In this document: piece after piece, positions 28,101-34,934 of the stretch
Numbering within the stretch: position 1 is the first letter of the stretch
Layout: each line of letters starts with the position of its first letter
NCBI GenBank assembly: GCA_002724245.1
Contig: PBOG01000230.1
Location: forward strand, 1 to 52,463
Reading direction: 5' to 3'
Length of the DNA: 52,463 bases
Source: Planctomycetaceae bacterium
GTDB taxonomy: Bacteria > Planctomycetota > Planctomycetia > Pirellulales > Pirellulaceae
The notes under the pieces: generated by a model
Told to the model about the DNA's origin: nothing
The model's input: only the letters and a program-made list of their open reading frames with translations
Database searches by the model: none
Position numbers and translations under genes: made by a program

Positions 28101-28498
28101 TGTACACCAAAATGACCTTGACGGAAGAGCCGCCATTTCTGACGGTGTTCAACTTGCCAGAGCCGAAGCAGACTCGGGGGCGTCGTGATGTGACCAGTGT
28201 GCCGGCGCAGGCATTGGCACTGCTCAATGATCCCTTCGTGAATCAACAGGCAGTCGTCTGGGCTGAACGCCTGGTGGTGGATGGCTGTGATACGGTAACC
28301 GCACGGATCGATGGGATGTTCCTGGCCGCGCTGGGACGTCGTCCTGCGTCGGCAGAAAAACAGCGTTTTGAGATGCTGGTGAATCGGCTTTCCGAGTTGC
28401 ACCAGGTACGCGCTGCGGAGCTGTTGAGCAGTGCCGCGGTGTGGCGTGATGTTGCGCATGCGATGTTCAACCTCAAGGAGTTTATCTACATTCGCTGA
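25127..28498 (+). CDS. PSCyt1-DUF1549-DUF1553 cytochrome-like protein with large hinge insert (module 2)
   Basis: At 1123 residues this is the largest of the three paralogues. It has C49-Y-R-C52-H53 in cytochrome domain 1, then GGLRLDSR and FEMPPDRKLPE. DUF1549 has FGERWGRHWLDVVRFAETYGHEW and CARCHDHKLDP at C361. A region of about 390 residues (roughly 400-790) that I do not recognise follows, with a beta-rich part around SGEAVWRGEGLGWDD and FRAGMYTHKFSDRLNG. The C-terminus is DUF1553 (NPLTARVMVNRIWHHLFG, QALALLNDPF). The GTG at 25127 has GGATGG 7 bases upstream; the ATG at 25166 is a real alternative. It ends 35 bases before its DUF1501 partner. Confidence 0.9.
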   Translation: MLRVVVCCCWKPGMTTFLMVLGLFGAEPENAAEVAFFEKRIRPVLVEHCYRCHSSQARLPKGGLRLDSRAAIRRGGENGPAVVPGDSAASLLIQALRHETFEMPPDRKLPERVINDFVAWIGRGAVDPRDHPPADQATTSWPDVLAQRRKIWSLQPVTHSAPPSVEDPAWSGDAVDRFVKAALDRAGLQPAPLADRYALLRRLSLSLTGLPPSREQIEAFVQDPSLVAYEQLVDRLLASPHFGERWGRHWLDVVRFAETYGHEWNGEVRGAWRYRDYVIRCWNQDLPYDQFVREHIAGDLLAAPRFNPVKKINESLLGTAFYRFGEVGHDDCLEFREISLDVIDNQIDTLSKAFLATTMSCARCHDHKLDPVSTREYYALSGILSSSRFVARTIDQPDVNDAAKNQLQALKSQIRQELARQWLQDVQRAEDYLSAAQLQLMDATATAQTVDLEPERLKNWVAALKLFDKKVPPLEHPLHVWCALRTKADLAAEWSQLKQHYQREQEVRSAFNAKHFEEVVDFRNVSSRKKVPASQSGEAVWRGEGLGWDDAYCQSGEFAIAHDGDPIVRSVFRAGMYTHKFSDRLNGALRSSFLPKDRKYLSVEVLGGGESALRMIYDNCHLGLDSAVLSSDQLQWMTKSTRKQYVDSHVYVALVTKFDNQSYPKYNTPHVIDHTKIRSYFGVTRAVLHDCEGPPRAGLTHLLPLFTEAAAPGAITELATGYGRVMRQAVQAWAANQASDEDVRWITWLLSSKLLSNTKSQSDVLADLVARYREIEGQIPPPKLINAMADLDPGFDAPLRVRGDPFQLGDPVPRRFLEVLEGSDTAWDVVGSGRRQLADVVASADNPLTARVMVNRIWHHLFGRGLVRTTDDFGALGDRPSHPQLLDHLAVQFVRQGWSLKRLIRSLVLTRTYRAASRVDAAAREVDPENRLLHHFPLRRLEAEAIRDTMLAVSGNLSRDFGGRSIHPHRVQERKDRRLFTGPLDGRGRRSLYTKMTLTEEPPFLTVFNLPEPKQTRGRRDVTSVPAQALALLNDPFVNQQAVVWAERLVVDGCDTVTARIDGMFLAALGRRPASAEKQRFEMLVNRLSELHQVRAAELLSSAAVWRDVAHAMFNLKEFIYIR

Positions 28499-28533
28499 CG
28501 CGCCGATGGTTCGTGTGGCGAGGAGAGTTGCAA

Positions 28534-29979
28534 GTGAAACAAAGAACGCGTGCTCAAAGTTGTGGCTGTCCGGGAGCGATCTCGGCGCCTGGTTCACGGC
28601 GTGACATGTTGCGGCAAACGGCGACCGGTTTCGGTGCGTTGGCGTTGTCTGCTTTGTGGTCGGAGCACGGATATGGCATGCCCAATGGTGCGCCGGTGAT
28701 CTCGTCTTTACCGCGTGCGAAACGGGTTATTTTCTGTTTCATGGACGGCGGGGTGTCACACGTCGACTCGTTTGATCCCAAACCTGCCTTGACCCAGCAC
28801 CATGGCGAAACGGTACACATCGACAAACGTGTCAATCCGACGGCCGCAGGGAGTCGAAAATGGCTGGGTAGTCCCTGGAAATTTGAACGTTATGGTCAGT
28901 CGGGGATCCCGGTCAGCTCCCTGTTTCCACACCTGGCGACCTGTGTCGACGATTTAGCGGTGGTCCGTTCGATGGTTGGAGATTTTCCACTGCATTCGCG
29001 TGGCAACCTCTTCATGCACACGGGAAGTAATAACGCCGGGAAACCGAGCCTGGGTGCCTGGATCAATTACGGACTGGGGAGTGAAAACGATAATTTGCCC
29101 GGCTTTGTGGTGTTGCACAACGGGATGAATATTCCCAGTGGTTTGGAGAACTTTTCGAACGGTTTCTTGCCTGCCCGTTTTCAAGCCACGCTGGCCCAGA
29201 CCGCCGGTGCTCCGATCGACAACATCGTGCCAGCTGATCAGGACGGGCGAGTGCAACGCGCCAAGTTGGACTTGTTACAGGCCCAGGATCGGGCGTTTTC
29301 GGCAGCACAAGGTGATGCAGAGGCGGTGGAGTCCGCGATCGAGAATTATGAACTGGCCTATCGCATGCAGTCGTTGATTCCAGATGTGATGGACCTGGAA
29401 CAGGAAACCGAAAGTACCTTGAAGCTGTATGGCATCGGTGAAAAAAATGAAAACAAGAGTCGTTTCGGCATGGAGTGCCTGCGCGCCCGACGCCTGGTTG
29501 AACAGGGCGTGCGTTTTGTGGAAGTGTTGTGTCCTAACGTGGGTGGCAGTACCGGAACCTGGGATCAGCATGGCAACCTCAAGAAAGGGCATGAAGAAAA
29601 CGCTGCGAACACAGATCAGGGTATCGCCGCGCTGGTCAAGGATTTGAAGATGCGCGGGTTGCTCGACGAGACACTGGTCCTGTGGTCGGGCGAGTTTGGC
29701 AGGACTCCGCATTCAGCAGGAGCGGATGGACGCGATCATCATCCGTCGGGTTTCACACTCTGGATGGCTGGTGGTGGTGTGCGCGGTGGTATGGCCTATG
29801 GTGCCACCGATGAATTTGGCATGAATTCGGTCGAGAACGTGGTTACGGTTCATGATTTACATGCGACCCTGCTGTACCTCCTGGGACTCGACCATGAAAA
29901 ACTGACATTCCGGTTTGGCGGCCGCGATTTTCGTCTTACCGATGTGTACGGTCGCGTGATTAACGAAATTCTTCTTTGA
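28534..29979 (+). CDS. Tat-exported DUF1501 protein (module 2)
   Basis: This is the partner of the preceding cytochrome-like gene. It carries KRVIFCFMDGGVSHVDSFD, SLGAWINYGLGSEN, WDQHGNLKKGHEEN, LWSGEFGRTPHS, GRDHHPSGFTLWMAGGG and the ending HDLHATLLYLLGLD, all standard DUF1501 segments. The twin-arginine signal is SRRDMLRQTATGFGALALSAL. I placed the start at the GTG at 28534 because AGGAGAG at 28521-28527 is well spaced for it; an in-frame GTG at 28513 would overlap that site. The N-terminus before the Tat motif has an unusual CGCPG. The function is unsettled for the whole family. Confidence 0.92.
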   Translation: MKQRTRAQSCGCPGAISAPGSRRDMLRQTATGFGALALSALWSEHGYGMPNGAPVISSLPRAKRVIFCFMDGGVSHVDSFDPKPALTQHHGETVHIDKRVNPTAAGSRKWLGSPWKFERYGQSGIPVSSLFPHLATCVDDLAVVRSMVGDFPLHSRGNLFMHTGSNNAGKPSLGAWINYGLGSENDNLPGFVVLHNGMNIPSGLENFSNGFLPARFQATLAQTAGAPIDNIVPADQDGRVQRAKLDLLQAQDRAFSAAQGDAEAVESAIENYELAYRMQSLIPDVMDLEQETESTLKLYGIGEKNENKSRFGMECLRARRLVEQGVRFVEVLCPNVGGSTGTWDQHGNLKKGHEENAANTDQGIAALVKDLKMRGLLDETLVLWSGEFGRTPHSAGADGRDHHPSGFTLWMAGGGVRGGMAYGATDEFGMNSVENVVTVHDLHATLLYLLGLDHEKLTFRFGGRDFRLTDVYGRVINEILL

Positions 29980-30026
29980 GTGGCCTCTGGTAGTATCGAT
30001 CGCCGTTGCGGTACCCTGTGATGTTT

Positions 30027-30065
30027 CCCAATCTACACGGGGACTTTGCCCAGTCTACACGGGAC
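30027..30065. repeat. Short direct repeat, two copies with 22-bp period
   Basis: CCCAATCTACACGGGGAC (30027-30044) recurs as CCCAGTCTACACGGGAC (30049-30065), with one substitution and one base missing. The copies lie between the module 2 DUF1501 gene and the DUF2314-like gene. They could be a binding-site pair or a remnant duplication. Confidence 0.5.
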
Positions 30066-30114
30066 AGGGGCACCGCCCGTCCTGCAAACTCATCTCGTGA
30101 GCGAGAGTTCTTTG

Positions 30115-30666
30115 ATGGAGTCTGATCAGCTGGCAGAACAGTTCGCCGCACAGCGATTTGCCAATGGCTACGAGCTGGTTGACGGAGTTCAGATGCATGC
30201 TGAAAACGGTGACCATTTTCAGATTCCCCACCCACTTCTCAAGAAGTACATTCGAGCGGATCAGTTCGTTGAATTGCGGATCGATTCTCCCCGATTTTCT
30301 GTCCATCCAGATGCTCCTGAACAGTGTACCTGCCCGATTTGCGAGGGTGAGGCAACCAAACCGATTTTGGGACACGAACATCCGGCGACACTCGTGCCGC
30401 TGCCTCTCCAGCAGGTTCCTTCACGCGGTTGGGGTGAAGATTTCTGGGTTCGAGTGACTGACCGCCGCGGCCAGTTCTTCGCCGGCGTGGTCGATAATCC
30501 GTTGTACGAAGCCCGTCTACACGAGTTAGAGTTGGGCAACCAGATTGTGTTCCACGAAGATCACGTATTGGCCGTACATGGCAGCCATCGCGAGGAACTT
30601 GTCCTGGCGATGGCACCGGGCGACTTGCGTGCGTTTATCGAATGGCTGGGGACCTTGCCCGATTGA
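30115..30666 (+). CDS. DUF2314-like protein with cysteine cluster, unknown function
   Basis: The C-terminal half contains GEDFWVRVTDR, FAGVVDNPL and LELGNQIVFHEDHV. This order resembles DUF2314, a small family of unknown role. Residues of about 85-100 hold CTCPICEG, three closely spaced cysteines that could bind a metal, followed by LGHEHP. The protein is 183 residues with no signal peptide or membrane segment, so it is probably cytoplasmic. I chose the ATG at 30115; the frame opens at 30046, but that part covers the direct repeat and is not convincing. It converges with the sugar dehydrogenase fusion at 30783. Confidence 0.55.
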   Translation: MESDQLAEQFAAQRFANGYELVDGVQMHAENGDHFQIPHPLLKKYIRADQFVELRIDSPRFSVHPDAPEQCTCPICEGEATKPILGHEHPATLVPLPLQQVPSRGWGEDFWVRVTDRRGQFFAGVVDNPLYEARLHELELGNQIVFHEDHVLAVHGSHREELVLAMAPGDLRAFIEWLGTLPD

Positions 30667-30782
30667 AGCTGGCCCGGGTCACGTTGTGGGCTGCAGGGAG
30701 ATCACGAGCCGGCGTCTCCGCCGCTGCGATGGCGCGTCAGCAGTCAGCGATAATCTACGTTTGATGTGAGTTTAACGCGACG

Positions 30783-33755
30783 TTATTTCAAGGACCCAAG
30801 ATAGGCGAGCAGGTCTGCGACCTGCTGGGCGGTCAAGTCGCGGAGCAGTAATTCGGGCATCAAGGACTTACCTTGGGGAACCAGTTCTTCAACCTGGTCG
30901 GCAGCAATCGTCAGTAGTTTGTTTTGGGCATCGCGGAGGATGATTTCGCGGGCGTCTTTTTTCACCAGTAGTCCCGTCAGCAACCTTCCTTCGTCGGTTT
31001 CGGCAAGATAAGTCACGTACTTCGGATCGATCCTCTTGGACGGCTGGAGAATGCTCTCTAGGAGCTGAGCCGGACTGTACTTCTTGCCGATCATGCTCAG
31101 ATCAGGACCGACCTCCTGTCCTTGTTTCCCGACCCGATGGCAGTTTTTGCAGGCGACTCCAGCAGTGTTAAGAAACAGTTTCTGGCCTCGACTTGGATCA
31201 CCTGGTAACGCCAGCAGCTGATCGACCTGAACGACACTACCCAGTCGCTTGACACGTTGTTCGGCCGGCAGGAAGCGTTCAAACAGATCGCGGATACGTA
31301 CATCTTCATGGCTGGTTGCTGCTCCCAGGGCCAGTTTCGCAGTCTCCTCGTTGAGTGCACGATCGTCGAGTGCCTGCAGCACCTGCAGGGCGCCACTGGT
31401 CGACGAGAGCAGCTCCTGGACGAGTTGTTTTTGTCGCGGTTGTGGTGCCGGTGCCAGTAGCTGGGTCAACTGCTGTCGTTCGACCTTGCGCAGATTGGTA
31501 GCCGTGGTATCGCTGGGGCTTGTTGAATTATTTATGGGGGCAATGGTTGTCAGCCATTGCGACATCAATTGGACACCCCCCAGGTCGACTTCTGTCGAAC
31601 CCAGGTAAGGCATGCGTCCGCGTCCTAGTTTGGACATCCTGTACAACAGGACTGACCGGAAGGGGTCGCCCGGGGCGATGACTTGTGCCGCGTGGATGCC
31701 AAAAGTGCCCTGGCTGGGTCGGACCCCCACCATTTTGGTGTCTTTCAAAGCCAGGTCGTAGTGCATGAGTGAGAGGACCGCGCTGCCCGCGTGCATGCGA
31801 TGACAGTGGGCGCAATTGACTTGCAAATAGGCGCGGGCGCGGGCCGTCAGGTCTGCCTTGGGGTCGGTGGGATTGGCCAGCTGAGGCCGATTTTCGGCAG
31901 GGACCGGAGTTTCCAGTAGCGACATCTGCGAGAGAAGTTCGAGCTGATTGGCACGCGTGTCACCGTACTGGTGTTCCTTGTTCAATTGGGGTGTATTGAA
32001 AGCCAGCACTGGTCCAGACCACTTGTTGTGGCAACGCTGGCATTCAGCGCGTCCGGCAAATCGCCAAGTTTGTGTGCGTTTCCCGCCGGGCCCAGCGGGG
32101 TCGATAATGGTGAAACTTTGTTCGGTTCCTGTCGCCTCAACCAGCGTTGCATCAGACTGCGCGTCGTTCCATTGGTAGGTGTAAGGTTGCCATTCGCTGC
32201 CGTCAAAATGCAGAATTTGTGTTTCGACGCGCCGGCGGCTTCGCGGATTTCCCTGTTCGGTGTCCAGAGACAGGGTTTTGACAAGTACTGAATCTGTGGG
32301 GAATGGCCAGCTTGTACCAGCAGGCTTGACCGACAGGGTGCCTGGAACCGCCACGAAGCGTTCACTGATCGCGTGATCCGACCAGGGCTCCGCGTTGATG
32401 GAATAGGGAATGACACCCGGTGCCGGGTCTTGTGCAACGACCGAGGAAAACAGGCCGGTTTCGCTCAGCTTGCGCGGAAATTCACTGGTGCGGTCTTGCG
32501 CTGGATTGGCAATGAGTTGGTGAAGGGTCCCGGCCGAATGGTCGAGCAGGAAGAATTCTCCCTGGTGGTCTTCGCCAAAACCGACGATCCGTACCGTGGT
32601 GTCCGCCAGTTCGCGATGGTCGATTACTTTTCCATCGATGTAGCGGAATCCCCAGATCTTCCCGGTATCGAAATCACCATAGAGATGTGTGCCACTCAGA
32701 CTGGGTAGCCGCGTTCCATAATAGGTCAGTCCCTCGGTGATGGAAGAGGATTCCGAATGCGGATGATCAATCGTCGGCGGGAGAATAGGTGTCGGGCCAC
32801 GAGGCCACTCGGGGTTGATCGACTGATTGCCCTCGCGCACGCTCCAGCCATAATTTCCACCGCGCTCGACCCGATCAAGCATCTCCCATAATTCCCAGCC
32901 CACGTCTCCGACCCACAGGTCTCCTGTGTGACCATCAAAGCTCATTCGCCAGGGGTTCCGGAATCCATATGCCCAGATTTCACCGCGTGCATTCTCAAGA
33001 TTGACGAACGGGTTGTCTTTGGGAATCCGGTAATTGTTTTCGCCTACGGTGTGGTCGACATCGATCCGCAGGATCGAGGACATCAGGTTGCTGACGTCTT
33101 GGCCGGCTTTCAGCGTATCGGGTGGGTTGGCAGGAGCTGCGTCACCCGTTGAGATGTAGAGATACCCATCGGGACCAAACTTCAGACAACAACCGTTGTG
33201 GCCTCCGGAAAGCCAGCTGATGATTTTTTTTTCGCTGGCCATGTCGATGGTTGGGGGATTTGTCCTGGACATGGTGAGCCGTGAGATCTGCGTACCATCG
33301 GGAAGTCCTGCCGCCTTGATGTAGCAGATGTAGCAGTAGCCGTTTTCGGAAAAATTCGGATGAAAGGCGAGTGCGTAGAGCTGTCTGGCTTCCGGAATAC
33401 CCGTCTTGATGTCCACGACCAGGTCAGCCGTTTTCACCCCAGGGTCATTGGGGAACGAAAAGATCTTCCCGTCCTGCTCAACGATGAACAGTCGGTCGCT
33501 GCCGGGCGCGCGGGCCAGGTCGAGGCATTTGTTGAATTTGAGTCCTGGAAAGGCGCGCTGCGCCACGTAAGGTAACGGAGCCGTGGGGGACCCCGTCACG
33601 TGTGATGTTGTCCAGGCGGTCCTTTGGGGAATGGCAGAGGGTGCGGCAGCCGAACTGCGACGCGTCATCTCTGCTGTGGGCAGTCCGGCGAGAGCCAGCA
33701 GAGTTACGAGGACAATGCGTACGACGCGGGGGCAGTTGCTGGGACTGATGATCAT
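30783..33755 (-). CDS. PQQ-type sugar dehydrogenase fused to c-type cytochrome domains
   Basis: The 990-residue exported protein starts with a signal peptide (VVRIVLVTLLALAGLPTAE). Residues of about 65-420 are a soluble glucose/aldose dehydrogenase-type six-bladed propeller: LFIVEQDGKIFSF, LAFHPNFSENGYCYICY, DGYLYISTGD, FRNPWRMSFD, GDVGWELWEML and NYGWSVREG. The rest carries three CxxCH haem sites: C572-Q-R-C-H, C648-A-H-C-H and C869-K-N-C-H. The last is followed by a tail (GRLLTGLL to SLMPELLLRDLTAQQ) shared in pattern with the PVC-type protein at 11749. It probably oxidises sugars in the periplasm and keeps the electrons on its own haems; the substrate is unknown. AGGA precedes the ATG. It is divergent from the LRR gene. 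Confidence 0.9.
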   Translation of the reverse strand: MIISPSNCPRVVRIVLVTLLALAGLPTAEMTRRSSAAAPSAIPQRTAWTTSHVTGSPTAPLPYVAQRAFPGLKFNKCLDLARAPGSDRLFIVEQDGKIFSFPNDPGVKTADLVVDIKTGIPEARQLYALAFHPNFSENGYCYICYIKAAGLPDGTQISRLTMSRTNPPTIDMASEKKIISWLSGGHNGCCLKFGPDGYLYISTGDAAPANPPDTLKAGQDVSNLMSSILRIDVDHTVGENNYRIPKDNPFVNLENARGEIWAYGFRNPWRMSFDGHTGDLWVGDVGWELWEMLDRVERGGNYGWSVREGNQSINPEWPRGPTPILPPTIDHPHSESSSITEGLTYYGTRLPSLSGTHLYGDFDTGKIWGFRYIDGKVIDHRELADTTVRIVGFGEDHQGEFFLLDHSAGTLHQLIANPAQDRTSEFPRKLSETGLFSSVVAQDPAPGVIPYSINAEPWSDHAISERFVAVPGTLSVKPAGTSWPFPTDSVLVKTLSLDTEQGNPRSRRRVETQILHFDGSEWQPYTYQWNDAQSDATLVEATGTEQSFTIIDPAGPGGKRTQTWRFAGRAECQRCHNKWSGPVLAFNTPQLNKEHQYGDTRANQLELLSQMSLLETPVPAENRPQLANPTDPKADLTARARAYLQVNCAHCHRMHAGSAVLSLMHYDLALKDTKMVGVRPSQGTFGIHAAQVIAPGDPFRSVLLYRMSKLGRGRMPYLGSTEVDLGGVQLMSQWLTTIAPINNSTSPSDTTATNLRKVERQQLTQLLAPAPQPRQKQLVQELLSSTSGALQVLQALDDRALNEETAKLALGAATSHEDVRIRDLFERFLPAEQRVKRLGSVVQVDQLLALPGDPSRGQKLFLNTAGVACKNCHRVGKQGQEVGPDLSMIGKKYSPAQLLESILQPSKRIDPKYVTYLAETDEGRLLTGLLVKKDAREIILRDAQNKLLTIAADQVEELVPQGKSLMPELLLRDLTAQQVADLLAYLGSLK

Positions 33756-33913
33756 GGAATCCTATCCTGGCGATTTGGGTTGACCTGCATGAACATAGTA
33801 CAATCATTGGCGAATCGGTTGACAAGCAGGGCGCGGAGGTCCGCTGCTGTCCTTTTCTGGCTGCGGTACCTTTGCGCCACTCTGAGGACGTTTCCTCCAC
33901 GTAGCAGGCAGAC

Positions 33914-34786
33914 TTGCGTAGCAGACAGACAAATTACCCGTTGGCGCCTCGTGTCGCCTGCCGCACGGTCTGTGTGGTCGCACTGCTACTGGCGTGCCTT
34001 GGTTGTATTGAGCCGGACAACACCGGGAACTCCGTCGATCCCAACGCGCGACTCGACGGTACCATGCAGGGCCCGAATTTTCGCAAGATGAAGAACAAGT
34101 TGCTACCGCAATTTGCAGGCAATGCGTCGGCTGCGCTGGAAGAGCATGGGGTTGAAATCCGCCGGGACGAACAAGGTCGGATCATTGGTATCAATTGCCG
34201 GGATACCGAGATCACCGACGCGCATTTGGAACGCCTGAAACCGATGATTCGACTGGAACGTCTGGACTTGGAATCCTGCCACTACATCACAGATAAAGGA
34301 ATGGTCCATTTGCCGGCAGTCAGGAGTCTCCGTCGTCTGTCCTTGCGAGGAACGTCGATCACGGAGGCCGGTTTGGCACACTTGCAGGGAATGGAGCTGG
34401 TGAGCTTGCGGATTCCCGAATCGCTGCGGACGGACATTGGCTTGCAGCATTATCTGCGGGCAATTGCCAGGCGATCTCGTTTTCATCTGGATGGCTGGCA
34501 GATAACTGACGCCGGTTTGGGACATCTGCAGGAACTGGTGGGCCTGCAATCGTTGAGTATCAGTGACGTACCGATTACCGATGCTGGCCTGGCCGCGTTG
34601 CTGGAGTTATCAGAACTCCGCTCGATTGGGTTGCGGAATCTCGCCATTGGAGATGCTGGCCTGGTGCATTTGGCCCGGCTGTCCAGTCTGAATCAATTGG
34701 TTTTGATTCGCACTGGGGTGACTGCCACAGGGATTCAGAGCCTCCAGGCAGCGCTACCCAATTGTCGGATCGTCGTGGTGTATTGA
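33914..34786 (+). CDS. Leucine-rich-repeat lipoprotein
   Basis: After a basic start, the N-terminus has a hydrophobic stretch ending in a lipobox-like LLAC or CLGC (VVALLLACLGCIEPD), so it is probably a lipid-anchored lipoprotein. About seven repeats of the GALA-like pattern follow, for example ITDKGMVHLPAVRSLRRLSL, ITEAGLAHL, ITDAGLGHLQ, ITDAGLAALLELSELRSIGL and IGDAGLVHLARLSSLNQL. Such repeats mediate protein binding, and planctomycetes have many. No ATG suits the N-terminus; the TTG at 33914, with an AGG upstream, gives the complete signal. It is divergent from the sugar dehydrogenase fusion across 158 bases. The partner is unknown. Confidence 0.75.
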   Translation: MRSRQTNYPLAPRVACRTVCVVALLLACLGCIEPDNTGNSVDPNARLDGTMQGPNFRKMKNKLLPQFAGNASAALEEHGVEIRRDEQGRIIGINCRDTEITDAHLERLKPMIRLERLDLESCHYITDKGMVHLPAVRSLRRLSLRGTSITEAGLAHLQGMELVSLRIPESLRTDIGLQHYLRAIARRSRFHLDGWQITDAGLGHLQELVGLQSLSISDVPITDAGLAALLELSELRSIGLRNLAIGDAGLVHLARLSSLNQLVLIRTGVTATGIQSLQAALPNCRIVVVY

Positions 34787-34934
34787 ATCGGGTGTCTCAG
34801 CCCTCGTGTGGGCGGCGCGTGGAATTGGCGTGAGTGCCCGGTATATACTTGAACACGCCAGCTCTGCCGTTTTTCGGTGTTCGGGTGCGACTCCGGTGGG
34901 AATGTTCCGGTGGTGCTGTTCAGAGAGTGGTACG

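Noticed and set aside
33775-33824. TTGGGT/TACAAT and TTGACA promoter-like boxes upstream of the LRR gene
   Set aside because: The first pair is weak with an 18-base spacer, and the TTGACA has no matching -10. Not strong enough to list.
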